Assembly (NCBI GenBank): GCA_013397695.1
Contig: VYZI01000422.1
Span: 384,352 to 448,351 of the forward strand
Source: Centropus unirufus
Lineage: Eukaryota > Chordata > Aves > Cuculiformes > Centropidae
Direction: 5' to 3'
Length of the DNA: 64,000 nucleotides
Part shown: positions 46,101-61,100 of the stretch, piece by piece
Layout of the letters: each line of letters opens with the position of its first letter
How positions within the stretch are numbered: position 1 is the first letter of the stretch
Program-made: the position numbers and the translations under genes
Notes under the pieces: model-generated
Databases searched by the model: none
What the model saw: the letters and a program-made list of their open reading frames with translations, nothing else
What the model was told of the DNA's origin: nothing

Positions 46101-49100
46101 GCTAATTTTCACTTTCATTGGAAGAGGAATACATTTAGGTCTGCAAAACCTAATTACCCTACACTCTCCTATTGCTCTTGCGCATCTTTTTGTATAAATT
46201 TGTAGAAGGTTACAGGGATACAGATATTTTAACAACAGAAAAGTTGAATGGGGGCCAAAGAACAGCAATTTTTATCAGGGGCAGTGCAATGAACCTGTCT
46301 TACAGACGCAATACATATGCAGCTTTATAGGATACAGTGGATTTACAGTGATCCCTCAACAGTCCGCAGTAGCGTAATCATAGTTTTAATGAAATGCATC
46401 ATTTAAGCGTTCTGACTTAACAAGATAGCCCTCAGAACTGCTGCTCTACAAAACCCCATAATAAGGAGGCTGCAGCTGAACTGCCAGGTTCCTCCCGACC
46501 ACGCGGCTGGAAAACCCATCTGCTTGCAGAGCTGGGAAATGTAAATTGGAAACAAACACAGCTTTTAACTGCCCTATAATGGTAATGGCAATCCATACCA
46601 ATTCGTTACTTCAGGGTGATGGCATTAAGCTGTCTCCATTAATGTGCATTTCATACAACTGCGCAAAACACAAGCCATTAAGGCAAGGCTTAATGGAGCC
46701 ACCAACGTTGCACGTCGCAGGAACAGCCCCCCGCTTCCATGGGAAGGCGTTAAATGGACAAAGCATTTGAAGGCAGGGAGACAGCTGGCGAGTATGTTCA
46801 TCACCCCAAAAACTCCTTGTGAAGATCAGCAAGTCTCCATCGGCCAAACGAGGCAAGCTTATTTTTATCGTCCTCCCTTTCCCACTACTGAATGAGTGGC
46901 AGAGCAGGCACTTCCATGAAGCACTGGGGAATAATAACGCATCCCATAACTGAAAGCATTTCATAAGTGGGAAACACTCTTTTTTGAGTCACTAGCAAGT
47001 GTCCTAGTCAGGCTTAAGCAGCTTTCACCACCAAAAATGACTTATGAAATGCCACTTGGCTAACTGCAGAAAAGATTTAATTGCACAGAAACAAGCCTGG
47101 GAAGCTTTTATAGCCAAGCTCACAGCTGGAGTCTGCTCAGTAGGTACTATCTTCATGACAAAAACACTGCCAAATGAACAAACACTGCAGCTTAGCAGTG
47201 ACAGGGCAAACAAAATCCAAATGCCCCCCACCAGAAGAAATCATCTCTCTTTTTCATTTTATCACAGAAGTCCAGAGTCGAGTTCAGACACCGGACCTTG
47301 CAGAGCCATTCTCTGCTTTGGGAAATCTGCCTGAGCACAGCTCACGAGCCACATGCAATGGGGGTTCTACACGTGAGGCTGGCTCGCCTCCGCAGCATCT
47401 GTTCCTGGGTCAGGCCCAAACCTCTGAGAGTTAATCCAAGAAAGGCTTGCACCTGCCACAGGATTAGCAGTGAAGGATTATTGAAGAGTAACCACGCTCC
47501 GATCCAACAGGCAATGCCCAACATACATGTGGTCAAAGCCCAGCACAAAATGAAGGGCCCTTTTGGGCTGCATTCCTGAAGGAGAAGGGGACTGAGCACT
47601 AGATCACTGCGTGGTGAGGAGGTTGATCACCTAATCATGTGGATCCACAGATTGCTTCGCAGAAGGATCCCATCAGAGACAGGAAATAAAACCAGCTGGA
47701 AACAAAGACAAGAGGCTGACAAGGTCAAAAAAACCCAACCCTGCCAGTTTCAAAAAATGGGTGCCATCTGCTTGACAAACCTACATTGGTGCCGATCCAG
47801 GACTGATGGTTAAACCCCCCCAAATACATACCTGTCCTCCCAGTACCCCACACCACGGAGCCAGCTTTGCAGGCCACCAGCAGAACATCTGAACACACAG
47901 CAGTACCTTCCACTAATCCATAGGCCCTCGACCACAAGCCAACAGCGGCAAACCCCCTCTCACCTTCACTTTCTTCCACCTTCCATGTGCAGGAAGGCAG
48001 CTGCACATGGCCTCTTTGTGACCAGACTCTTTATGCCTTCCGAAGGACAAGGCATCACAGTATTTGAGTGGCCTTCCTCTTACTAGGGCAGACCACAGTC
48101 AAGAGATGCCCTAAGAGGTGTCTAAAGTAACCACAACGTTTTGGGTAAGGCAGAGAAAACTGCTTAAATGTGAAACTGCAGAAAGTTCTCATCTTTGTAC
48201 CAAGGCAAAAGCAGACACAGGGAAATAACTGCTGCCAGCTTGCAAACCCGGGAAGCATCCCAAGCCAGCATGTTTCCAAGAGACACCATCCATCTACACA
48301 CAGGCAATCTGCACCCAAACTGCCAGCAGAGCTCACAGCCTCCTGCCAGGGGGGCAACTGAGGGACACAACCTCATCACGGCGCTGGGGCTGCCAGAGCC
48401 CCCGTGAATGCTATGAGCAACTTAAATCCCTGCCTAGCCTGAGTAATATAGCAAGCCTAAACCAGTGCTGTCAAAGCCAGCTTTCAAAGCCAGCTAAAAT
48501 GTGAGGCTCATCAAGCACTAAGACATGCTTACCAAACTTTGCAAACAAGCACTGAAGCAAATCAGATTTTCAGATTTTTTTCAAATCAGATTTTTTTCAG
48601 ATTTCTGAAAAAAAAAATATGAAACCTGCTTTATTCTCTCTCTGAAACCTCAAGTCAACAAGTATCTTCCTACAGTACGACTGCAACCCCATGACAATGT
48701 TTGCCCCGTTCATTTTCACAAAACAGCTTGCTAATACACTGATGACAACTGCAGGTTGAAGGCCTGTGAACTCAAGGGGACAAAAATAAGTAGTATTACA
48801 ATAAATTTAGTCCCAGTTTGCTGGTAGTTTTTACTTTCTATATGGCCAACCCGCTGAACTTTTCAGCTGTATATCCACTTCCAACACAGCAATGCAAAAC
48901 GATTTAAATATGAAACTGTACAGCAAAAACACACATCACTGCAGCTCCCCTTTCAATGGCCATTTTGTGCAAGGCATCACTAGAACCTTTTGTGCAACTC
49001 AGCAGAATAAAAACATTTTTTGTCCTCAGGCTGGCGAGCAGCAGTTGCCATGGAGGCAGGTTAATAACAGCCCAATGATTTGCCCAGAGCTGCCTGTGAT

Positions 49101-52100
49101 CTTGGCTACAGATTTAACACACTCTCAGAAGGAGGCCAGCTAAAACAAGGACTGAGATTATTCTCCAGGGAATGAATGCTATTAAACACACACACACACA
49201 AATATTCTTGCTAAGGGACAAAAATAAAGAGAAGAGAGAAAAAAACAGGAACCGGCTATTCTTTTAATCTCCTGGAAACTAACAGTCACAGGAAATTGGT
49301 AAAGGATGAACCTACATATGTACACAAATCAGCAATTGGTTGCTTAACGTATGAAGAACAATTATACAATTCACCCAGCAGCAAACATGCCACTGCATGT
49401 ATGCAGGGGCTTAGCCATTCGATTTCCCCATGTCAAATGGCAATTGTGTTGCTAAACCTTCTTTGGTCCTTTAAGTAGGGCTTTAAGATTTAAACTCAGA
49501 AAATCAAGGTAGTGCAGAATTAAAGGGAAGTGGTCTTAAAAAAGAAAGCAATTTTCAGATTTTTAACTCATCCGACTAAGACCAAGATGAAGTGGAATGA
49601 CAAAATCTATGCTTTGGAAATGACAAAAGACAATACGTTGGGATTGGGCAGCTGTCGGAAGTATTTCCAGGGCCTGCTCATTGGGAGTTCACACATCAGG
49701 TCTCGAAGCCCAGATTTGAAAAGCTGAGACAGACACATGCTCACAAGACCATCCGACAGATAAACACGGAGGTAAGTGTAGAGTGTCCACACCTCCTAGA
49801 AAGCAAACCAGCTGGTCCTCTCATGTCCCAAACTCCTCCTAGGTTCAGCTAGTGCCTCAGTGTATCTCGGGTAGGAAACATTGATCCCATTGCCAAGGTC
49901 ATTATGGAAAAAAAAACCTATGGAAACAAAGAAAACTTGAAAGGAGGTTTGAAAAGCTCTCCATTTCAGGGAGCTAAGCCTCCAGGCTCTCATGGCCGTT
50001 TCCTGATTTATTTCCCACTCTCAGAAGTTTCATCTATCTGTCTTGCTGTTCTGAAAGATGAAGCAATGGGCACCACTTTTCCCTCGAATACTTACTTCCT
50101 GTAATTTTGTAATGCATTTTCAGAAATCCTGGCATATCGGACACTTGTCCAGCACCGCAGCTTAGGAACCGCGTGTGGAGGAACTGTTTTAACAAACAGA
50201 AGGTCGCAAGAAACTCAAGGAAAGAAAAGCACTAGGTAACACCTTGAATATAACCCTGGTCTGTAAAACAGGCTTATTACACATCCATGAGCTCCCAGTT
50301 CACAAAGAAATGTAAGAGGTGAGCTCAGTCCTTTACATTCACCTCCTGTTTCCCCAGTGCTGAATATTATCCAATACTAAGCATGCATAGTATCATCAGC
50401 GTCGTAAACCACCATGGAGCATTGTCAAAGAATGAACTTTATGTCAATGGAAGCAAATGCCAATTTTATTTTCTGCTACCTACTGTATTTTTCAAAATTT
50501 CCATTCTGAATGGCTTATGCATGCTAGGATATATGTTCTCATATTTAACAGCAAGACTGACAGCTGCTGGGAAAGAAGTGAGGGATGTGGGAACACACGA
50601 ATACCTCAGAAGCAAAAATGTAATTTCCTTCTTCCCTGTGTGAGAAATAAGCCAGTACCTGGCAGTAAGATAACTTTACTTCTCACAGCTATCACTCACA
50701 CCAGCAGCCAATGGTCAGCGGCAATAGCAAAATAAGACAAAACATTTAATTTTAAAAAGGTAAGATTTAAACCTTGTAACAAACTTCTCTCCACACTTTA
50801 ATAGGGGCACTAAAATAAAAAGGCTGTGCGCTAAATCACTTGGAAGTCATTGTTGAAGGTCCATCCCTACCTATTCCTGTTCATCTTATATTTTTCCGAT
50901 TTACAAAACATGACAAAAAGCTAAAACCTGTTATTAATTACAACAAATGCTTGCTTACCACACTTTTGGATTACATACAATAAACAAGTGATGAGCTCAA
51001 ATAGAGAAAATCCTCTTTTCCTCCTACAAAACTCTTAAAGCTCTTCCACAGAAAACCCCCGTTCAACCTTTCATAATCTTGCCTTTTTATCCTCTGTGAA
51101 TCAGAAGGTGTGAAACTGCTATATTGAAAATCAGCTCTTCATGAGAGCCAGAAAACACAATGCAAGGGTACTTTAGTCTAGCCAGATCAATAATCCACCC
51201 CCTGCATGTGCATCCCCCTCTTCCAGAGTTGTGAATCAATTAATGATTCTTCCTCACCACCACAGTATCTGTGACAGAGGAGACTTGACCTTGGGAGACC
51301 ACAGCCAAAAGGACTGCCAGAAAGACCTGAAATCCAGCAAGACCATCGCACTCATCCTTCACAGTGGATGAAGATGCTCAGATTCACAGATGCTCCATTC
51401 AAGTAAAACACAGTGAGATCTGGGGTAGCCTGATCCATGCAGTAAGTCTCATCCCAACTTCTACTATTTAGGAGCTACTAGAAGAACAATTGGCTCCTCT
51501 CTGAAGATTATCAGCAGTAATTGCAACTTCTCCAGGTATTCCCAACACATATATTAGCTACTTGGGTTCAGCACTGTCGTACAGCCAGTTGCCCACTTCT
51601 GAGAAGGTATTTATTCTCTGTTGCCAGTTTTAAGCCTGCCATCCTAAAATTTCATTAGATGCTTGAGAACTAAAAATCCCTCCTCAATGTGTCCTCTGCT
51701 GGAACGAGCCAGAGAAACCAGGAGAACTGGGGCACACTAAGAACAAGCTTCTGACAGCCTGGAAGCACTACTAGCAGACCCCTTTTTCAATTCACAAAGC
51801 ATCTGCGTGGTACTGTATAAGCTGCTCCTGAACACTCAGGCAAATATACAATCAACACAGGTTTAAAATCAACCGCATTTTTTCTAACATGATTAACCAA
51901 AAAACCCAACCAAAAATCATAACCACTCTTGCAGAGGTTATCAATATTCATCAACAGCAAAACCTAAAGTTTTTTTTCCATCCCCTAAAGAAAACATGGA
52001 GAAAAGGCTGCTTTATCAATGCAGGATTCATCTCTTCTGGATGCTGTTAAATTACACAAAGACTAAGGACAGACAGAAGTAAACAATCTCCCTTTTTCTT

Positions 52101-55100
52101 CAAATCACAGGCCCAAACAGCATTTCTTATAGAAAAAAAATAGCATTTCTACTGCAGGAATCAAACCTGTTTCATCTGAGGACAGATGATCTGAATGGTC
52201 TTTTATGGGCCTTATCTAATTTACCTTCAAATTTATTGAAACACACACACTCCCCATCTATATAATTCCCAGCCTCTGCAAGGCTCGTTAAGCTCACAGG
52301 TGCTCTGAAAGTATCTTTTTCAGACAGTGCCTTCAATGAAACATGAATTACTACATCCATGCTCATCGCCAACACCCATCCCAGGCATCTGCAGTGTGAG
52401 AGCAAGAACTCAAACCTGGGTGGGAAGAACGCCACTGCCCCACGAGACAGTGGGACAAGAGAATCGCTCTTGTCCTGCTTCAACAAGCTTGAATAAAAGT
52501 CAGGGAAAACTTTGTTTATGTTAACTCGTGTCTTCTCTGTCTTACTTTTGGCCTATGAAACAGTGAAAACCACAGAAGAAGAAAAATACTGAAATTATAT
52601 TTTGGAAAAGGCCTTACTTCAAAGAGGTTTAAATAGGAATCTGTGAGGATGGATATTTCTTAGCTGTCAGCTACTTCTGTAGAGAAAAATTAAGTTGCTG
52701 ATTTAAAAAGACACTTCTTGCATAAGGAACAGCTCAAGCAGCATTGATATAAGCTTTGGCAGTACTCCTCTTGGAGACTCGTTCTGGTGTTTTAGTGTCC
52801 AAAACAACCCTTGGGACTTATGCACAACCTGATAAATGTGGAAGGACTCATCGACATACTCAAAGTGCGAACACGCTGCATCAGTAATGGCAGCCACTGG
52901 TCCAAAATGTGGCCGTAACACTCAGCTGACACACCAACAGCTCACTGATCAACATGCATTAAGATCTTCCTCCTTTCCGCCTCTCAATTCCCTAAATTTT
53001 GCCTTATCGGAAAAAATCATTAGGTCAATATACAAGAACTTCTGCTTCAGCAGGTGCCAGCCCAGTGGGTTACTTCGGACAGGGTCAAGCCAAAGAGGCA
53101 ACGCAGATAAAGTGATGAGCAGACTGCCAAATATATTAAAATGCCTGAAGGAATAGACAAACTCAGTAGAGGATGTCCAAAAGCACCTAAGCACTTCAGT
53201 CCCATGGGCTCTTTCAGCAGTTCTGCAACAATTTCTGTGAGAATATTTGGGCCTCCTTAATTCAAACCCACCTGTACTTGGCTGACACCACTTTTAAAGC
53301 TAAATTTACCTTAATCAAAGGCGGGTATCTTACCTGGAAAACTGGAGTTGAGACTCTTAGCTCCACCCTTCTGGCAGCTGTAACTCACCTCACTCTCCAT
53401 CAGCCTTCAGCACTCAGCAAGAGAGCGAGACTTTGGCCACATTGGATTTCAGCAACCACTACGGACAGCTTCCCCAGTTGACTCCTCCCTAGCTACAAAG
53501 AAGCAAACAGAAACACAACCTCTCTCCCTAAAGCTGAGGCAAAACCAGTGCGTGGGGTATTTCAGCCAGTAAGGTCTAAGATTTGGAAGGTAATTCTGCA
53601 TTTCAGAGATAACTAAAGATGCTAAGGTCATCCCAGACATTTACCTAACTCCGGGACTAGAGAAGCAGTAAGAAACCTGAATCACGACTGCAGAATTTTC
53701 ATTCACTGCTTCTCCAGTTGAGTCCCCACCACACCATTTGCAAAATTTAAGCTTGCTTCAGTAAAGGAGCAGGCTGTTTCAGTTGAAATATACTCCACAT
53801 TTGCATGCCCTTATGCGCTCAGCCCAGCATCTGGGGGAAGGAAGTTAAGGGAAAAAAAAAAAAAAAAAAAAAAAGATTCCCACAAAGCAAACAACACCCA
53901 CCCAGCCTGGAAGAATGCCTACAGCTAAGCTCATGTTAAACAACCACTGCTAAGTTCCTTTTACTAAAGAAAAAAGATGGTACTTTGCTTCCCAGGGAAA
54001 AAAAAAATGTTGTAGGCATTTTGAAAGGCTCATTAAGCTTGCAGGTGTTCAAGGGATGCCTTGGCTCCAGCACTAGAGTGAATATCCCACACCGACTCTT
54101 CCCTTATTGCTCAAGTGGCAGATAAAACCTTAAGGTAGGGGAGATCACATTGGACATGGAGACCCTGGAGAAGAGGTGGATGCCTCAAGGACTGCCACAG
54201 AGGTGCTCTCCTAGTGATGTCCAGACACCGGCAGAGAAGGCAAAGTAGAAATATCCACACTGCAAAGCCACCCAAGAAATAATACAGTTTGCCAAACAGA
54301 GTTTGTTTCAGACAGCAGCCAATGCAAGCAGCAGCGTGGAGCTGTATGCTGGTACCGAAGGGAGGCACATTACGGCTGTGACTTATGTTGTGACTTAAGT
54401 GCCGTTTTCCCTCCAATCTAAGGGAAAGATCAATATTTTCACCCTGGCTAATCCATCACTGGCAGACTGGTCTTACCCAAGACCTGTTCAGAGCAGTTTC
54501 AGTTCTGCCTAGAAACCTTTTAATTTCTTTAAGTGCATCCATTTAGAGCACTTTCCCTTGAATTGTTATTTTGGGGCTTGATTGATGGAGGATTCTTCCA
54601 CACTCCATCAGCAAGAACACCTTCATCTTCAGCTCCTCTGTGACAGACACCATATTTACCTGCATGTTATTTCAAGAGGCTTCCTAAGGCGGCCTGCATA
54701 GGGTTCAGTTGCCTAAACAAGGGTTTCTAGCACCATTTTAGGTGCCAGACTCCCAGCTGCTGCAACAGAAGGCTGTGCGTCTCCTCTGTGCCCTGGCTCA
54801 TCTGTGCCAGCATAGATGTACACGTCTCATCACTGGAGACAGCTGGCAGGGCAGAAGACCCCAGTAACCAGGCACCTGGCCTGCTCCCTCTGTGTCCTCC
54901 TTCCCAGAAAGGCAACGTTCATAATCTGTCACTCCTTCTTGAAGCATTTCTCTCTCATATAAAATATTCCATGTGTGCCGTTATGAAGTTTTGGAAGGTC
55001 GCCTGGCAGCACTGAGTCTGTCACCCAGGCCATTTATCATAAGTTATGGCCAAAATTAATATTGATATTGCAGATGGAAATCATGATTTGCAACCTAAGT

Positions 55101-58100
55101 ATTAGTGAAAAAAAAAAAAGCCATTCTGAAATACATAAACATTTTAATCCTAAAGAACAAATATGTGAAAAAAATAATGGAAAAGGGAAGGATTAGGCAT
55201 CAAGCTTTGGTGAATATCTCCCTGCAGTAACTGTTAAAGTTACTGATGCGGAGGCAGGCATCTCCAGCAAACAAGCTGTCAAGCAGGCTTCAGTCAATCA
55301 GCTCCAGTCAATCAGCTCAATAAGGAGAAGAGGATTGCTGGATAGAGCTAGCTGCAAATGCTATCTGTGAGCATTTATATCCTTCACTGTGTTAACCCTC
55401 AATCAGACTGGAATTTTCCAATGCCATCAATCATGTGCTTGATTTCAGATGCTTTTCTGCACTGCTTCAAAACTAACTTCGCCGCAAACCCTCAAAATGA
55501 AGCTTCAGAAAAATAAAATGGGATCTTTTTGAGGTCTCAAGCCAGATATTGAAAGGACAGACATATGGAATCATCAAACCATTTTTAAAGCCTCAGCTGA
55601 AACCCTCCTTTTGACACCAACATACACACTTACTGCTTCTAGCAAGGGAAAAATGCAAATAAAACCATGGAATATGATCTAGAAAGCATACTGCAAGAGA
55701 CCCATAAATCAGATGTGCTGTCACTACTTTAGTGTCAATTACTGTGTTTGTGGCAGATAAGTCTGACAGATTCACCTGCATTCAAAACACACATACTACA
55801 CCTTCTCATCTGTAAACAGTTTTGAAGCCATCAATCAGCACAGTTAAAAGGGAGGTGTCCCTCACCACATATCATTTTCTTGCAAACATTAGCAACCGAA
55901 TTTAAATTTATGTCAAGTATTCATGGGAAAGAAGAAGACTCCTTACAGCCTTAACAAACAAAACGAGAAAAATAGAATAACATTTATCTTAAATTGTTAG
56001 GACTAGTGCAAAGCATTAAGTTCATGCTACTACCATCTCTGAACTCTCCATTTCCCTTTCACCCAGCCCTTTATTTACCTTGAATCCCCAAAGGACTAAT
56101 ATTGCCTCTCAATGCTGGCACATGATGGTACCGGTGTGGCCTTGAACTGCTGTACATCCAGTGGTACCTGCCAATTTCCATTTCTGGTCTGGTGATCACT
56201 GCCAATTTTAGGTGGTAAAAAGTCAGTGTCACCAGCAAGTTTTAGTTCAGTACTTTCAGTCATTAAACTTTAAAACTAAGAGCCCAGAAAAACACGTGGT
56301 AGTTTCAGAACTGAAACAAATCAAGGGTGGGGACGGGAGGGACAGTTGACAGGGAAATGCTCACCAGGTGTTAAGAAAGGTTGAATAGCTAAAACTCCAC
56401 CTAGGATTTGAATTAAAAATGTAAAGAGTGACTCTATTCCTTCCCACCACCCACTCTCGAGTCTCCCTCTTTTGTCTATGGCAAAGACCTCTGCTCCTGA
56501 AGTAAAGCACAATGAAGTAATATAAAATTACATTACCCGTTTTTTAAAAAGACCCTAAATCTGTCAAAGAAAATGGTTATTATCATGTGTAGATGTAGGG
56601 CAAACACAGGAGTTTGCTCCATTATTTGCTTACATTACAAAAAAAAAAAGTCATGGGCTTCCTTTCACATTGCCTCTGCTCATGTCCAAAAATCTGGACC
56701 AAATATGTTAAAATCTGGACCAAATATGTTAATATGTAACTTGTTCTGGGGTTACGATTATTCCTCTCCTCGTCTTTTCAGAGGACATGTGAAGCTCAGC
56801 AAGAAGACTCCACACGCAGTAACACGCCTGACCCACTCGCACACTCATCACACACTCATCAGCACAGGCTTCTGAGCCCCCTGAACGACACCGCTAGCAA
56901 AGCAACAGCAAACCACTTTTGAATCCCCATCTCGCCCCCCAGCATTGCTATGGCTCTGCCAGGCCGTCAGGGCAAGAGACGTGGAACTTTCTTTACAATG
57001 TACCACTCCTGCAACATCCTCCAGCCACAATAAATCCAACTTAGGCAGCATTTCAGCAGGTGGAGGCAGCGAAAGTTGCAATGCTAAAAACTTATCCTCC
57101 ATGGACCAGATCAAAAATTAATATGAGGGGGCTGGGGAAGTAGCAATGCCATACATTTCTGGGCTGTGAGGGGCTAGGAAGGACCTGGGCCTGGTCCCTC
57201 ACTCATGTCTTTTTGCTGCTGGCGCAATGAGGAGTTTGGCACAGCTACATTAATGAACATCAAGATGAGAAAAAATCTTGGCCTCAAATCCAAATGTTGG
57301 ATCTAGAGATTCAAAACAAGAACTTTTTTATCTCATACACTAGCAAATGAACTCCAATACTGTAACAGTCCTTTGCATTTGGGATGCAAACTGAGCTATC
57401 AATGGCTCTCAAAAGGATACTGCATGGCTTGGTATTTCTCCCCTCTCCAAGACTCACACAGAAACCTGCAACCAGGTATCAGGTAGTATATTTTTCCTAA
57501 AAGACATTATTCCCTTCTGTGCAGCTTACCCTTCCTTTTAGAAAAGGCAAAATCCACATCCTATAAGCATAATCAAATTCAAAATATGTTGAAGGCATTG
57601 TTCCAAAATGACTGCAGGCTCAGGATGGTATCATCTCCTTCTGCTTAGAAAGGCACAATCCTCTTTATGAGATCACAAGGAACACCATAATAATTGAATT
57701 GGATACAAAATGGAAAGTAACAGAGTTCCTTGCCAGTACTGCGTATTGTCTCCCCGCTCCTTCCCAATTGCTCCCTGCTTTTTTGAATCTACTTACTGGA
57801 CATTGGTAACAGGTTCAGATTTAAGAATAAAACAAAAACAACCTGCTGCAAAGACATCCAGGAAGAGAAACATTCTTTGTTCTATTCTATTCTAGACCAA
57901 GCCGTTGGCACCAGAAGAATTTTATCCTACCAGGCCTGAGCCTGCAATTTGAGATTTCTGCAGTGGCTACAAAATCCACTTGGTGAGAGCAGCAGAGCAG
58001 GCAGCTGGCTTTCTCCCTTAGCCTGGGGGGACACTGGTGAAGTCATTGCTGTCTGCTGTGGGAAAACATCAAACCCCAAAATGTGGAGACAGCATGTGAA

Positions 58101-61100
58101 ACTTGGAGCATCATTTATGTAAGTGAAAATATTCCATGAAGCTGCGCTGTTTTAATTATCAATTTCTGGGTTTGCAATAAGAGGAGTCCTTTTAGGAAGC
58201 GTTCAAACTCCATTAGGAGTCTCAGTTTTTCCACTGCTCTGAAATAACAGTGGCCCTTACTGCACACCTGGGGCGACCTCTGAAGTCAAGGAGTTCTCTT
58301 TTGGTCACTTCCCTAGGACCAACCCATGTCTGCTCATGCAAAAATCACCACCAGGTCAAAAGCCTCACAGGCTTCAATACCCCAACTATTGCACACAGCA
58401 CATACAAAAGAGTTTAACTCTGTGCCCCTAATAGTTACGAAAGGAAACAGGTTTAAATTTCTTCTTTATCTGTTGCTTTTTTGAGGAAATAACTACGTGA
58501 ACTGCATCCCCAGGCCCAGTTTACAACTCTCCACACACTGCCAGGCTCGTGCAGCTTGAGGTCTCCTGCCAGAAGCAGGTGGTACTCGATCCCACATGGA
58601 TGCAGCACCTACAGAACTGACGTTTTCATGTCACATCACACAGGCACCCTGATGGCAATAACGGTGTTCAGTATTCATATGGGATGAATTATCTTGCATG
58701 CCTGTAATAAAATTCCCAGTGCCCGACATCCTCGTGCTCGCTGCCTTTAGCATATGGTTTTAGAGGAAACAGTTACGACATTCATCCGTCGCAGCTGACA
58801 AGGCAGTCCGAGGGAGCAAAGAGAAGGCTGTCATTCGGTCGCTTCTGATGTGACAATCTGGTGATGAATACTGCATGAGGAGCAAGGCTGGCCTGGAAAT
58901 GGGGAATGGTCAGAGTAACTGAAGGGGGCTTCCCCCTCCTTTTTCTCCCCCCCTCTGCTTTTTAGCCCGTTTGCTCCCACTGCAAAGTCCATTGTGCACA
59001 TACAGTGCCATCTGTTTTTTTTTTTCTCCTCTATTACTGTATCTTGTAGCACATATGTCTAGGTTTTCTGCTTTCATGAGGTCATTCAGACCAGCATGAG
59101 CATGTTCTCCGAGTGTTTTTCAGTCTCCTCCTATTCAGAAACTAAATCCTATTCATTAAAACCTAAATCACTAAGCCTGCCAAATTATTATCCCCAGAAT
59201 ATCGCGTGTCCCAGATTCTCCCTGGGCTGGACCTCTCTTCCTACAGTCATATTCTTCAGGGACTTAAAGCCGTTATTGTTTTCAAGGGAGCTGAAAGACC
59301 AATAAACTGCTTGGATCATGAAAAAAACATGCAGCACACTAAAAATTCTTTAATTGACAGCTCCGAAATCACCATGTTAGCCTAACACTGAAGGAGTAAG
59401 TTTGATTTTGTTGGCTAATAATGATAACACATATATAAAAAAGACATTTTTTTGTTTGCTCTAATGAAAAACGTATCTATATCTGTGATGCATGAAAATG
59501 TTCTAAGCTCTTTGCTGAAAGTGAAATAAACTGCTCATTAATTCACTCCTTCCTCACTTCGCACTTCAGCAGCTCCATTTACGCTGCCGCACATGGTTGT
59601 ACAGTTGTGTTTAAGAGAAGTCTTTTCCTTCTGGTTTTTACTACAACATACTTGTCTATTTAGAGTTGAATATCTGGAACATTGCTTCACATACCACGAA
59701 AATAATAACCAAATCTCAAAGCCATTCTTGAGCATGAGGTCTTTCATCGAGAGCATGTTAGTAGGGAAGAGCCAATTAAAAGGAACCTTGGGTACAGCTG
59801 CTCAGGCTGGTTTGCATTGTTCTTCAGCACAGCTCATGCAATTTGAACATTGTATACATTCATACAAGGAAGCTATATCCTAATATAATGGCTTTCTTCC
59901 ATCCTTCCATGAGTAACTGGTGAATTCACCATTTCATCCACAGTTGGGTTTGTTTTGTTTTGCGTTTTGTTTTTTTAATTTAGTAACTTGGTAGTATTTC
60001 TCCCAGTTAAAACGAAAAGGGAAACTTCTTGTCTCTGCTAATATGTATCAGGATCTATACCCTTCACTGCTGATGCAAAACGGCATATCATTTTTCTTAT
60101 TTATTCCACCTCAGTAAATCTGCCTGCCCAATCCTCACGTTTTGATTTAATTTAATGCCTGCAAGATAAACCCTGTCATTTGTAATAATTTGTAAACCTT
60201 CATCTTAAAATGCATCCAATCTGTCCTGCAGCCCTGTAAAGTATCTGTTAAACATTTTGCTTCAGCTTGCTCATGGTGTTCTCCTCTGATAAGGGCTGTT
60301 GATACACAGTATAAAGCTGACTTATTTCTTATCTCCACCAACATGGGTGTTGTTCCATTTCCAATTAAAAAAACTGGGGCAGCAGCCACTCATCCGGGTG
60401 CAGAGAAACAAATGTCTGATAAACACTGAATCCATCAGCTGTCAGTATCACTGCCTGCAGGGGATTCACAAAAATAATTATTAAAATATAAAACTGGAAT
60501 TCATATACAATTTAGTGAACTTACAAATCTAAATGAGATCAATCATTTTAATTTATCCATCAGTAAATATTCATGAAGCACAATAGCTTGTGGAAATTGC
60601 CTCAGCTACACTGCAATACGAAATAGCTGGCCATCTGCATTAGCCACAGGGATGGGAAACATGGACCAGCACCTATGCGATACCATCATTCAGATCTGAG
60701 TGTATGAGGTGCTCGAACTGAAAACAGACCTCGCTGCTCATTTCCAAGGGCTCAGGCAGTTTTGCTCTCCAGTGTTCTTCCTCCAGAGTATGAGAAGCCC
60801 TCTATATATAGAGAGATAGATAGCATGCAGCCCTAGCCCAACTTCCTCCAAGTATTGATTCTACACAATTACAGTGCATCGTTGAGGAAGTTTTTCATTA
60901 AAAACACAACCCAGAAACCTTAGTTTAAGATTTTGGTAAAGGGAAGTACAATTTGCTAGTAGGTAAGCACAGATACCTTCCCTCAGACCTTGGCAGTGCA
61001 AAGCACAATTTGTGTGAATCTTAACACCTCAAGTGTTAAAATGCTCACGATCTCGTCTTGCCCTGTCTTAGCAACATCTCCCAAAGCCCTTCAGATGTTG

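Larger units (their letters stand above)
45653..56078 (-). other. GPM6B: GPM6B 10.4-kb intron between cassette exon and core exon 2
   Basis: Mostly unique sequence with small simple repeats: CA run 49,185-49,201, T/A inverted repeat 48,591-48,614, A-run of 23 at 53,852-53,874, and a 14-base tandem pair at 55,291-55,318. I find no further exon, CR1 copy or RNA gene. Confidence 0.5.
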
